A stretch of 64,000 bases of DNA from Clostridiales bacterium (GTDB lineage Bacteria > Bacillota > Clostridia > Christensenellales > Aristaeellaceae). This document shows positions 16,217 through 24,556 of the stretch, piece after piece. The notes under the pieces were generated by a model. It saw nothing but the letters and a program-made list of their open reading frames with translations. It was not told the DNA's origin and did not search any database. Where the stretch lies: the NCBI GenBank assembly GCA_004555155.1, contig SFJH01000007.1:6633-70632 (forward strand), in the 5' to 3' direction. The stretch's first letter is position 1. Every line of letters starts with the position of its first letter. Made by a program: the position numbers and the translations under genes.

Positions 16217-16310
16217 AAAAAATGCCCCCGCCGGCAGGCAGGGGCATGCAAAAGGCATCATTGAATTGCATCCGGCGCCTTGCCGACCTCACGGGATCGA
16301 CTTAAAGGAA
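16217..16310 (-). promoter_or_regulatory. PyrR-dependent transcription attenuator
   Basis: Read on the minus strand, the leader holds a binding loop at 16284-16299 whose core TCCCGTGAGG matches the PyrR consensus UCCNGNGAGG and is closed by CGAT/GTCG. It is followed by sequence able to form an antiterminator (ATGCAA with TTGCAT). A terminator with a 10-bp stem (16223-16232 with 16237-16246) and a TTTTTT tract (16217-16222) ends it. The order binding loop, antiterminator, terminator is that of the Bacillus pyr leader. Confidence 0.85.
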
Positions 16311-16323
16311 TCCGTCGGACGAT

Positions 16324-16351
16324 ATTATATCTTCTCAAACACCCCTTGCAA
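16324..16351 (-). promoter_or_regulatory. Promoter of pyrR-uraA
   Basis: Minus-strand TTGCAA (16346-16351), a 16-base spacer and TATAAT (16324-16329), just upstream of the attenuator and after the serpin stop. Confidence 0.75.
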
Positions 16352-16364
16352 AAGCACATTTCAG

Positions 16365-17495
16365 TTAATTTCCGATTGGGTTCGCCACAATTCCCGCAAA
16401 GCAGACCGCACCGGTCTCGCCGTCCGCGATGGCGAACACAAAGGGCCGATCCATGCAGAACTCGATGGGCAGCGGTTCATCCTCCGGCATGGCGAGCGTC
16501 TCCACCGTCACCGCCGTGACCGCCGCGGCCTGCGTGCCGTCCTCGTCGAGAATCAGCCGCGCCTTCTGCAGCACGCTGCCGATGTTCAGCTGCGTCTCCC
16601 GGCTGATGCCGGAAAAATCCGCATTGGTCCCAAAGGCGTCCGTCACGCCCAGCGCCTGCAGCACGTCCTTCAGCTCTGCATCGGCGGTGATATCCGTCTT
16701 CGGCATGGACAGCGCCACCTCCGGCAGATCCCAGTCAAACCGGAAATAATCCATTCCTTCCTCGCAGAGCCCGTCCAGCACCGCATCGACGCCGCCCTCC
16801 TCCGGCAGCGCGAGATACAGGCTCAGTTCGCTGTCCGCGTAGTCCAGCCGCAGCAGCTGCACGCCGTCCCGCTCGCCATAGTCCGCATAGAGGGTCTCGT
16901 GCATCATCTCCACCGTCATGTCGCCCTCGGGCGCGTGGAAGGTCTCCTCATACGTAGCGTCGGAATCGAACGGAACCCGCCAGTCCGCATCCATGGCGAT
17001 GGCGTTGATCAGCATCAGCTGCATCTCCTCGGGCAGCTCGTCCATCAGATGGTCGATCAGCCCGTTTGTGGATTCCTTCACCCATTCGTTGATGCGCTCG
17101 GGCGAGGTCTCCTCCGCGGAAAACCACTCCGCGCCGAACTGCGCCTCCAGCGCCTCGATGTATTCCGCCTCGGGAACCATCTCGCCCGCCAGAAACGCCG
17201 CGTTGGCCTGCTGCAGACCCACGTCCGCCAGCGGCTGGATCAGCGCGGCCATCTCCGCCTCGTCGCCGATCTCCAGCGCGTCCAGCAGCTGCCGCTTCGT
17301 CTCGCCCTCCGCGCCCCGCGCGGCCATCGCCAGCGCGCAGGCCAGGCTGTACGGCGACACCACCCGGTTCTCCGCGCCATCGAACTGCGCCTTCAGCACG
17401 GCGAAGCCCAGCCCGTTGCCCGGCGCGCCCTCCGCCAGCCCGGCGCAGCCCAGCAGCAGCATCAGCGCCAGCAGCGCGCAAATCAGCTTCTTCAT
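16365..17495 (-). CDS. Serpin with lipoprotein-type signal peptide
   Basis: A 376-residue serine protease inhibitor. Residues 1-16 are a signal with lipobox LLGC (MKKLICALLALMLLLGC), so it is probably a surface lipoprotein. The serpin fold is visible from VVSPYSLACALAMAARGAEG (near 45) through LMLINAIAMDADW. The hinge EDGTQAAAVTAV near residue 325 is of the inhibitory type (small residues P15-P9), followed by the serpin signature FCMDRPFVFAI. Counting from the hinge, P1-P1' would be about Leu-Ala, suggesting a chymotrypsin- or elastase-like target. The start at 17495 (MKKL) is chosen over 17507, which abuts AGGAGG. The ribosome site lies inside the preceding terminator hairpin. Confidence 0.92.
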   Translation of the reverse strand: MKKLICALLALMLLLGCAGLAEGAPGNGLGFAVLKAQFDGAENRVVSPYSLACALAMAARGAEGETKRQLLDALEIGDEAEMAALIQPLADVGLQQANAAFLAGEMVPEAEYIEALEAQFGAEWFSAEETSPERINEWVKESTNGLIDHLMDELPEEMQLMLINAIAMDADWRVPFDSDATYEETFHAPEGDMTVEMMHETLYADYGERDGVQLLRLDYADSELSLYLALPEEGGVDAVLDGLCEEGMDYFRFDWDLPEVALSMPKTDITADAELKDVLQALGVTDAFGTNADFSGISRETQLNIGSVLQKARLILDEDGTQAAAVTAVTVETLAMPEDEPLPIEFCMDRPFVFAIADGETGAVCFAGIVANPIGN

Positions 17496-17542
17496 AAAAA
17501 CATCCACCTCCTGCCTATTCAGACGCAGGAGCGTGGATGTTT
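17496..17542 (-). terminator. Terminator after rpe that contains the serpin ribosome site
   Basis: On the minus strand 17525-17542 pairs with 17498-17514 in a ~16-bp stem with one small bulge and a 10-base loop, followed by TTTTT. The 3' arm includes AGGAGG, the serpin ribosome site, and the U-run ends at the serpin ATG. It therefore acts both as an intrinsic terminator for rpe and as a cover on serpin translation. Confidence 0.7.
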
Positions 17543-17552
17543 GTTCCGTCTC

Positions 17553-18212
17553 TTACATTTTTTTCATGCCGCAGCGCTTCACATTTTCAATGAACTTCTG
17601 CGCGTCCGGCGCGCCGAACAGCGCGCTGCCGGCCACCAGCATCGTCGCGCCGCGCTCGACCAGCATGGGCGCGGTCTGCTCGTTCACGCCGCCGTCCACC
17701 TCGATGATCGCATCGCAGCGCGCCCGGTTCAGCATGCCGCGGATTTCCGCGATCTTCTCGACGGCCGGCATGATCATCTTCTGCCCGCCGAAGCCGGGGT
17801 TGACGGTCATCACCAGCGCCAGATCAAACTCGCCCAGCACATACCGCAGGCACTCCGGCGACGTGCCGGGATTCAGCGCAACGCCCGCCAGACAGCCCGC
17901 CGCGCGGATCTGCTGCAGCGCGCGATGGAGGTGCGCCGTGGCCTCGGCGTGCACGGTGATGATCTTTGCGCCCGCCTTTGCAAACTCGTCGATGTACTTT
18001 TCCGGCTCCACGATCATCAGATGCGCGTCCACCGGAAGCGATTTCTTCGCCGCCGCCTTCAAAACAGGCAGGCCGAAGGAGATGTTCGGCACGAACCGCC
18101 CGTCCATCACATCGAAGTGCAGATAATCCGCGCCGGCCCGGGCCACGCGCTCGATCTCTCCGCCCAGATTCAGAAAATCCGCCGCCAGCAGCGACGGCGC
18201 CACCTTAATCAT
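17553..18212 (-). CDS. rpe: Ribulose-phosphate 3-epimerase
   Basis: A 219-residue TIM-barrel enzyme of the pentose phosphate pathway interconverting ribulose-5-phosphate and xylulose-5-phosphate. Motifs: APSLLAADFLNL at the N-terminus, LHFDVMDGRFVPN (metal His and catalytic Asp), VDAHLMI, MTVNPGFGGQ, and EVDGGVNEQT (catalytic Asp). The ATG at 18212 follows GGAGGGAACGGT and overlaps the rsgA stop by 8 bases. It is the last gene of the large housekeeping operon, as in Bacillus. A terminator hairpin follows 10 bases after the stop. Confidence 0.97.
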   Translation of the reverse strand: MIKVAPSLLAADFLNLGGEIERVARAGADYLHFDVMDGRFVPNISFGLPVLKAAAKKSLPVDAHLMIVEPEKYIDEFAKAGAKIITVHAEATAHLHRALQQIRAAGCLAGVALNPGTSPECLRYVLGEFDLALVMTVNPGFGGQKMIMPAVEKIAEIRGMLNRARCDAIIEVDGGVNEQTAPMLVERGATMLVAGSALFGAPDAQKFIENVKRCGMKKM

Positions 18213-19083
18213 ACCGTTCCCTCCAACGCTGTTTCATCTCGTCCAGAAGCGCCGCATAGCGCTCGTGCCGCTGCGGATCGATCTCCCCCGCCGCCACCGC
18301 ATCCCGCACGGCGCAGCGCGGCTCCGTGGCGTGATAGCAGGGCTGGAAGAAGCATCCGCCCTCGTATTTTCCAAACTCCGGCCAGCTCTCCTTCAGCTCC
18401 ACCGGGTCGAACAGCTCCGTCTCCAGCAGGCTGAAGCCGGGCGTGTCCAGCACCATGCCGCCGCCCTCCACGGGCACCAGCTCGCAGTGGCGCGTGGTGT
18501 TCCTGCCGCGGTCGATCTTGCGCGAAAGGTCGCCGGTCTCCATCCTCAGGCCGTACAGCGCGTTGATCAGCGTGGACTTGCCCGCACCGGACTGTCCCGC
18601 CAGCGCGTGCACCTTGCCTCTCAGCGCCTCGCGCAGCGGCTCCAGTCCCTCGCCCCTTCCGGCTGAGACCAGCACCGGCTCCACATCCGCGCCGCGATAC
18701 TGTCGGGCAATCTCCTGCGCGCCCCCGGGGTTCAGATCGCACTTGTTGATCACCAGCTTCACGCCGACGCCCGCGCGCCGCGCGTTGAGCATCAGCCGGT
18801 CCGCCAGCAGCAGGTCGGGATCCGGCGTGGCCGCCGCCACGACGATGGCGATCACATCGATGTTCGCCACCGGCGGGCGCACCAGCTCGTTTCTGCGCGG
18901 CAGAATCCGCAGAATCCAGCCGTGCTCCTCATCGTCGCCCGGCGTGAGCTCCACCCGGTCGCCCACCTTGGGCTTCATCCGCTCGCGGCGCAGCTTGCCC
19001 TGCGCCCGCAGCGTGTGCACGGTTCCCGCATCGTCCAGCGCATAGTAAAACCCGCCGATTCCACGCAAAATGATTCCCTGCAA
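18205..19083 (-). CDS. rsgA: Ribosome small-subunit GTPase A
   Basis: A 292-residue circularly permuted GTPase that helps mature the 30S subunit. An N-terminal OB fold (MQGIILRGIGGFYYAL) is followed by the G4-like NKCD, the P-loop LAGQSGAGKSTLIN near residue 165 and DTPGF (G3). A C-terminal zinc motif contains CFFQPCYHATEPRCAV. The start is probably TTG at 19083, 7 bases after GGGAGG, which restores the standard N-terminus. A GTG at 19101 overlapping the kinase stop (GTGA) is the alternative and would add six residues. Lies between prkC and rpe, the conserved order. Confidence 0.95.
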   Translation of the reverse strand: MQGIILRGIGGFYYALDDAGTVHTLRAQGKLRRERMKPKVGDRVELTPGDDEEHGWILRILPRRNELVRPPVANIDVIAIVVAAATPDPDLLLADRLMLNARRAGVGVKLVINKCDLNPGGAQEIARQYRGADVEPVLVSAGRGEGLEPLREALRGKVHALAGQSGAGKSTLINALYGLRMETGDLSRKIDRGRNTTRHCELVPVEGGGMVLDTPGFSLLETELFDPVELKESWPEFGKYEGGCFFQPCYHATEPRCAVRDAVAAGEIDPQRHERYAALLDEMKQRWRERYD

Positions 19084-19097
19084 ACCAACGCCTCCCG

Positions 19098-20936
19098 TCA
19101 CTCAAACGCCACTTCGGCCGTGTCAACCGGCACGCCGTCCAGATAGACGCACACGGTGTGAACGCCCGGCTCCGCGCTGGACAGCTCAATCAGGTAGGTT
19201 CCAGCCGGGAGCGTTTCCTCATAAGCCTCCGTCTCGCCGCCCGACGGCGCGATCAGCTTGACCTCCACCTCCAGTCCGTCCAGCGGAACCACCACGGTGA
19301 ACCGCGACGACGGATAGAACATGGTCTCCGGCGCCTGGCTGACGGTCAGATCCACCGTGGTGCCCTTCAGCGCCTGCGCGCCCGGCGCGACGCTCTGGGC
19401 GATGACCGTGTTGGCCGGCGCATCCGCGGAATATCCCTCGGTGATGCTGCCGATGCGCAGTCCCTCGGCGGTGATCAGCGCAACCGCGCCGTCCAGCGTC
19501 AGGCCTGTCAGCGAGGGCATCGCCACGCTCTGCCCGCTGACGGTGATCACCACGGGATTCTCCTTGCTCTGGTAGCCCGCCTCCGGCGTCTGCCCCACGA
19601 CGGTGCCCACCTCAACCTGGGAATTCTGGATGTACTGAAACGTCACATCCTTCGCGCCGCTGCCCGCCAGCGCGGCCTGGGCCTCCTCCTCGGTGCCTCC
19701 GACGTAGTTGCCCATATAGAACCACTGGGAGCCGGCGCTGACCACCAGCGTCACGCTGGTGCCGGCGCGCAGCCGCGCGCCCGCCGTCTGGGACTGGCTG
19801 ATCACCACGCCCGCGTCGTATTCCTCGCTGTACGCGGTCTCCACCGCCGCGGGCAATCCCGCCTGATCCAGCGCCTCCAGCGCATCGCTCTGCCGCTGCC
19901 CCACCATGTACGGCACGACCGCCCGGCCGTAAACGCCGAAGAGATACCATCCGCCGACGGCCAGCGCGATGGCGGACGCCACTGCCGCGAGCACCGTGCC
20001 CACGCGCCTTCCGCGGCGGCGCTCCCGGGGATGCTTCTTCTTTTTGGTCTCCCGCTGGCGCTCCTGGATTTCCTCATCCTGGGGATACTTCACAAATCCG
20101 CCCCTGGGATGGGTGATGGTCTTGCGCAGATCGGCGGCCATCTCCGCCGCGGTCTGATAGCGCCGGGTCTTGTCCTTGCACAGCGCGCGCATGACCACCT
20201 CGTCCAGTGCCTTGGAGATGCCGTTCTGGAACAGCCGCATTGATTTCGGCTCCTCCTGCACGTGCTTGAGGGCGACGGACACCGAGGTCTCGCCGTCGAA
20301 GGGCACCTGCCCGGTGAGCATCTCATACATGCACACGCCCACGGAATACAGATCGCTCTTCTCGTCCGCCACCTCGCCGCGGGCCTGTTCCGGCGAGAAA
20401 TAGTGCACGCTGCCCAGTGCGGATGCGCCGTTTTCGCTGTCAATCTGCGTGGTCTGGGAGGCCTTCAGCCGGGCGATGCCGAAGTCGGCCACCTTCACGC
20501 GTCCCTGATGGTCCACCAGAATATTCTGGGGCTTGATGTCGCGGTGCACGATGCCGTTGCGATGGGCGTGATCCACCGCCGCCAGGATGCGGATGGTCAT
20601 GCGCAGCGCCTGGTCGGGGTTGATGCGGCCGTTCTCGCGGATCATCTCCTTGAGCGTCTGCCCGTCGACATATTCCATGACGATATACCGGAGATCCCCG
20701 TCCTGGCCCACGTCGAACATGTTCACGATGTTCTCGTGGGACACCTTGCTGGCCGCCTCGGCCTCGCGGCTGAAGCGGCGCACGAATTCCTCGTCGGATT
20801 CGTATTCGGGGCGCAGAACCTTGATCGCCACGGTCTGTTTCTTGATTTTATCGTAAGCTCGATAGACGACGGCCATACCACCGGTTCCCACTACGGCTTC
20901 CACGACATATCGGCCCGATATGACGCGTCCGATCAT
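19098..20936 (-). CDS. prkC: Ser/Thr protein kinase with PASTA domains
   Basis: A 612-residue membrane kinase that senses muropeptides and controls growth and, in spore formers, germination. The kinase domain (about 10-270) shows GTGGMAVVYRA (P-loop), VAIKVL (Lys), HRDIKPQN (catalytic loop) and DFGIAR. A basic linker is followed by one transmembrane helix near 325 (TVLAAVASAIALAVGGWYLF). Three PASTA domains start near VVPYMVGQ, YMGNYVGG and VAMPSLTG. A beta-rich C-terminal domain (FTVVVPLDGLEVEVK) follows. The ATG at 20936 overlaps the phosphatase stop by 4 bases (ATGA), a coupled kinase/phosphatase pair. Confidence 0.96.
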   Translation of the reverse strand: MIGRVISGRYVVEAVVGTGGMAVVYRAYDKIKKQTVAIKVLRPEYESDEEFVRRFSREAEAASKVSHENIVNMFDVGQDGDLRYIVMEYVDGQTLKEMIRENGRINPDQALRMTIRILAAVDHAHRNGIVHRDIKPQNILVDHQGRVKVADFGIARLKASQTTQIDSENGASALGSVHYFSPEQARGEVADEKSDLYSVGVCMYEMLTGQVPFDGETSVSVALKHVQEEPKSMRLFQNGISKALDEVVMRALCKDKTRRYQTAAEMAADLRKTITHPRGGFVKYPQDEEIQERQRETKKKKHPRERRRGRRVGTVLAAVASAIALAVGGWYLFGVYGRAVVPYMVGQRQSDALEALDQAGLPAAVETAYSEEYDAGVVISQSQTAGARLRAGTSVTLVVSAGSQWFYMGNYVGGTEEEAQAALAGSGAKDVTFQYIQNSQVEVGTVVGQTPEAGYQSKENPVVITVSGQSVAMPSLTGLTLDGAVALITAEGLRIGSITEGYSADAPANTVIAQSVAPGAQALKGTTVDLTVSQAPETMFYPSSRFTVVVPLDGLEVEVKLIAPSGGETEAYEETLPAGTYLIELSSAEPGVHTVCVYLDGVPVDTAEVAFE

Positions 20937-21655
20937 CGATGCTCCTCCTCAAAGGTGACATACATCGCCGTAATGTTGTCCGGGCCGCCGGCGTCCAGCG
21001 CAATGCGCACCAGCCGCTGCATCTTCCGCTCCCATGCGTCGTTCGAAAGGGTGATGGACAGCATCTCCCGCTCGTCCACGTGATTGGACAGGCCGTCGGA
21101 GCACAGCAGATACACGTCGCCCGGCCGAATGCCGATCTGCACAAGATCGACCTCCACCCGATCGCCCGTGCCCAGCGCGCGGGTGATGTAGTTGCGCTTG
21201 GGATGCACCCGGGCCTCCCGCGGCGTGATCACACCGCGGAGCACCAGCTCCTCCACCAGCGTGTGATCCATGGTTACGCGCATGATCGCGCCGTTGCGGA
21301 TCAGATAAGCGCGGCTGTCGCCCACGTGGGCGATGTGCGCCACGCCGCTCTCCTCGCCCAGCGCCGTGAAGGTGGTGCCCATGCCGCTCTTGCTCTCGTC
21401 GAGGCTGGCCTCGCGGAACACCTCCGCGTTGGCGCGCTCCACCGCCTCCCGGAGCGCCGAGGCGCTGATTTTCCCGGAGGAACGCATGCACTCCGCAAAC
21501 GTCTCAACGGCCAGCGCGCTGGCCACCTCGCCGGCGTTGTGTCCGCCCATGCCGTCCGCGACGGCGCAGAACCGCTCGCCCTCCCGGGGAAGATAGTAGC
21601 TGTCCTCGTTGATCGGGCGGATCTTTCCGACGTCGGTAATTGCGTAGACCTTCAT
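20933..21655 (-). CDS. prpC: PP2C-family Ser/Thr phosphatase
   Basis: A 240-residue metal-dependent phosphatase that reverses PrkC phosphorylation. PP2C motifs: RPINEDSYYL, VADGMGGHNAGEVAS, HVGDSRAYLI, DHTLVEELV and LCSDGLSNHV. The Asp residues of DGMGGH and SDGLS coordinate the metals. The ATG at 21655 follows GGAGGGAACAGGC; an upstream in-frame ATG at 21670 lacks a site. Lies 28 bases after rlmN and overlaps prkC by 4 bases. Confidence 0.96.
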   Translation of the reverse strand: MKVYAITDVGKIRPINEDSYYLPREGERFCAVADGMGGHNAGEVASALAVETFAECMRSSGKISASALREAVERANAEVFREASLDESKSGMGTTFTALGEESGVAHIAHVGDSRAYLIRNGAIMRVTMDHTLVEELVLRGVITPREARVHPKRNYITRALGTGDRVEVDLVQIGIRPGDVYLLCSDGLSNHVDEREMLSITLSNDAWERKMQRLVRIALDAGGPDNITAMYVTFEEEHR

Positions 21656-21683
21656 GCCTGTTCCCTCCAAATCTCCATTGTAC

Positions 21684-22742
21684 TCAGCCCTGAGCGCCCT
21701 TTTCCAGCGCCTTGCGCCGCAGCTGGCCGCAGGCGCCGTCGATGTCCGCGCCCATCTCGCGGCGAACGGTGGCGGAGATGTTCTTCAGCTCCAGCCGCCG
21801 CTGGAACGCGGCCACCTCCTGCTTCGAAGGCGCCTCCAGATTCCGCTCCTTCACATCGTTGAGCGGAATCAGATTCACGTGGCACTGCAGGCCCCGCAGC
21901 CGCCGGGCCAGCTCCTCCGCATGCCTGGTTTCGCAGTTCACATTTTTAATCAGCGCATACTCAAAGATCACGCGCCGCCCGGTCTTTTCCACGTAGTTCC
22001 GGCAGGCGGCGAGCACGTCGTCCATGGGATAGGCGTGGGCCACGGGCATGATCTTCTGGCGAATCTCGTCGTTGGGCGCGTGCAGCGACAGCGAAAGCGT
22101 CACCGGCAGCCCCTCGTCGGCGAAATCGTACATCCTCGGCGCCAGGCCGCAGGTGGACAGCGACACGTTTCGCAGCGAGATGTTCAGCCCGCTGGGATCG
22201 TTCACCAGCCGCAGGAACTTCACCACATTGTCGTAATTGTCCAGCGGCTCTCCGCTGCCCATCAGCACGATGTTGTGCACCCGGCGCTCGGGATCCTCCG
22301 CGCGGATATGGCCGTTCGCCGCCACCACCTGACCCAGGATCTCCCCCGCCGTCAGGTTGCGCACGCGGCCGTCCAGCGTGGACGCGCAGAACGCGCAGCC
22401 CATGCGGCAGCCCACCTGGGTGGACACGCACAGCGTGTCGCCGTGGTGATAGCGCATCACCACGCCCTCGATCAGATTGCCGTCGCCCAGCGCGTACAGA
22501 AACTTCTCCGTCTCGTCCAGCTTCGATTTATGGGATTCCAGGATGCGCACAGGATTCGCCACCGCGATTTCCGACATCCGCTCGCGCAGCCGGGCCGAGA
22601 GATTGGTCATGCCGCCGATCTCCGCGCCGCGCGCCAGCCATTCGGAGATCTGCTTGACGCGGAACTTGCTCTCGCCCAGCTCGTCCACCACGAACCGCTC
22701 CAATTCCTCGCGGGTCATCCCCAGCAGCTGTCTTTTCTCCAT
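21684..22742 (-). CDS. rlmN: 23S rRNA (A2503-C2)/tRNA (A37-C2) methyltransferase RlmN
   Basis: A 352-residue radical SAM enzyme. The cluster motif is CRMGCAFCAST near residue 113. The conserved VLMGSGEPLDNYDNV follows, and the second methylated cysteine lies in the C-terminal ADIDGACGQLR. It lacks the resistance-type Cfr features, and the operon position (after rsmB, before prpC) is the standard rlmN locus. The ATG at 22742 overlaps the rsmB stop by one base (TGATG), indicating coupling. Confidence 0.97.
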   Translation of the reverse strand: MEKRQLLGMTREELERFVVDELGESKFRVKQISEWLARGAEIGGMTNLSARLRERMSEIAVANPVRILESHKSKLDETEKFLYALGDGNLIEGVVMRYHHGDTLCVSTQVGCRMGCAFCASTLDGRVRNLTAGEILGQVVAANGHIRAEDPERRVHNIVLMGSGEPLDNYDNVVKFLRLVNDPSGLNISLRNVSLSTCGLAPRMYDFADEGLPVTLSLSLHAPNDEIRQKIMPVAHAYPMDDVLAACRNYVEKTGRRVIFEYALIKNVNCETRHAEELARRLRGLQCHVNLIPLNDVKERNLEAPSKQEVAAFQRRLELKNISATVRREMGADIDGACGQLRRKALEKGAQG

Positions 22743-24541
22743 CAGACCTTCCTCCTGCGCATGCGCGCGATAAAGAATCCCTCCACGCCGTCCCGACCGG
22801 GCAGCAGCTGAATCATGCCGTCCTGCATCCGGTCCCGCAGGCTCCCGGGAAGCCAGGAATCGTCCCGGTCCGGTTCAAATTCTTCGTGCTTCTCCAGAAA
22901 CGCGCGCACGCGGCGCTCGTTTTCCTCCGGCAGGATCGTGCAGGTGGAGTACACCAGCAGACCGCCCACCTTCACCATCCGCGCGCAGGATTCCAGAATC
23001 TGCGTCTGCAGCGGCGGCAGGCTCTCCAGCTCCTCCTCCGTGACGCGGAACTTCACGTCCGGCTTGTCGGCCATCACGCCAAGGCCGGAGCACGGCGCGT
23101 CCACCAGCACGGCGTCCATCGCCAGCTCCATGGACTCCACCGGTCGGCGGGCGTCGTGCACCGCGGGGCGCACGTTCTCCAGCCCCAGCCGCTTCGCCGC
23201 GGCGCGCACCAGCTCCACGCGGTGCGGATGCACGTCCCAGGCGTAGACGCGGCCGGAGCCGCCCATGACCTCCGCCATCAGGCAGGTCTTGCCGCCGGGC
23301 GCGGCGCAGGCGTCCAGAATCTGCATGCCCGGTCTTGCGCAGACGGCCTGCGCCGCCAGCATGGAGCTCTCTCCCTGAATGGAGAACAGTCCGCTGCGAT
23401 AGCCCTCCTGCTCCGCAAGACTGCCCGCGCCGGAGAGGATGTACGCGCCGTTCACCGCGCCGCGCTTCCATTCAAAGCCCTCGCGGTCGAGCATGGACTC
23501 GAAGGACGCGCAGTCGATTCTGGAGACGTTCGGGCGCACGGTCACGGTGCGCTGTCCGGGCGCGTAGGCGGCGATCTGCTCCGCCGCGTCCACGCCGTAG
23601 GCCTCCGCCAGCCGCTTCACCGCCGGCATGGCCAGCGAGCAGCGAACGGACAGATACGCCTCCGGCTCCGTCTCGCGATCCGGCAGCGCCAGCTCGCCCG
23701 CGTCACGGGCGCGGATCAGGCTGCGCAGCACGCCGTTGACCAGCTTGTCCAGTCCGCCGCGGCCCGCGCTGCGCACCATCTTCACGGCTTCGTCCACTGC
23801 GGCATGATCGGGAATTCTGTCCATGAACAGAATCTGCGCTGCCGCCAGATGAAGGATGTCGTTCACCACCGGCTCGGGACGGCTTTCCAGCAGCTTGCCC
23901 AGCGCCCATTCGATCTGCAGGCGGTTCTCCACCGTGAAATAGAACAGACTGGCCGCCAGCCGTCGATCCTCCGGCGAGAGCTCCGCGCCGCTCAGCGCCC
24001 TGTCGAGCGCCTGCGAGGCGTAGGCCTGGTTCCGGACGACGTCTGCGACGGCTTCGAGCGCGACGTCCCGGGCCGTCTTCGGCTGCTCCTCCCGGGGACG
24101 GCGATTCCCTTTTTCGCCACCCTTACCGCCGTGCCAACGCTGAGCCCCGGCGCGAAGATCTTCACCACGACGCGCGCCGCGACCTTCAGCACGATCCACA
24201 CGAGCGCGATCGGGGCGCTGACCACCGTTTTCACCACCGGAAGGCCGATTTTCGCCGCGATACCCGCCGCGATCTGCCCCCGGAGCACGGCGTTCTTCAA
24301 AACGACCCTCGCCGTGCTTTTCGCCGTCAGCGCGGCGATTTCCGTTGCGCTGGACGGCCGCTCGCCCGCCGTGATTTCCGCCAGGATTTCCGCCGCCGCG
24401 GCCTTCGCGGAACTCTCCGCCGCGCTGCTCGCCGTGGTTTCCGCGCGTGTCTCCGGTTCGGCGTTCGCTCCGGCCGCCGCGGAACGGTTCCCGGCTTCCG
24501 GAGCGCCGCTCCTGCCTCTGTCCATTTTCAGCATCTCGCAT
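22742..24541 (-). CDS. rsmB: 16S rRNA (C967-C5) methyltransferase RsmB with Arg/Gly-rich N-terminal extension
   Basis: A 599-residue protein; usual RsmB is about 430-450. Residues 1-155 are a low-complexity region rich in Arg, Gly, Glu and Asn with repeated RGG, GRGGG and GGNHGG units, predicted disordered. The normal protein starts near KTARDVALEAVADV: an NusB-like domain (155-300), then the methyltransferase with ILDACAAPGGKT, VDAPCSGLGVM (catalytic Cys) and VYSTCTI (second Cys). The start at 24541 is supported by AAGGAGA 6 bases upstream, 15 bases after fmt, so the extension appears translated. RGG tails usually bind RNA; here it could tether the enzyme to rRNA. Confidence 0.93.
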   Translation of the reverse strand: MRDAENGQRQERRSGSREPFRGGRSERRTGDTRGNHGEQRGGEFREGRGGGNPGGNHGGRAAVQRNGNRRADGEKHGEGRFEERRAPGADRGGYRGENRPSGGENGGQRPDRARVDRAEGRGARRGEDLRAGAQRWHGGKGGEKGNRRPREEQPKTARDVALEAVADVVRNQAYASQALDRALSGAELSPEDRRLAASLFYFTVENRLQIEWALGKLLESRPEPVVNDILHLAAAQILFMDRIPDHAAVDEAVKMVRSAGRGGLDKLVNGVLRSLIRARDAGELALPDRETEPEAYLSVRCSLAMPAVKRLAEAYGVDAAEQIAAYAPGQRTVTVRPNVSRIDCASFESMLDREGFEWKRGAVNGAYILSGAGSLAEQEGYRSGLFSIQGESSMLAAQAVCARPGMQILDACAAPGGKTCLMAEVMGGSGRVYAWDVHPHRVELVRAAAKRLGLENVRPAVHDARRPVESMELAMDAVLVDAPCSGLGVMADKPDVKFRVTEEELESLPPLQTQILESCARMVKVGGLLVYSTCTILPEENERRVRAFLEKHEEFEPDRDDSWLPGSLRDRMQDGMIQLLPGRDGVEGFFIARMRRRKV

Positions 24542-24556
24542 CGGTCTGTCTCCTTC

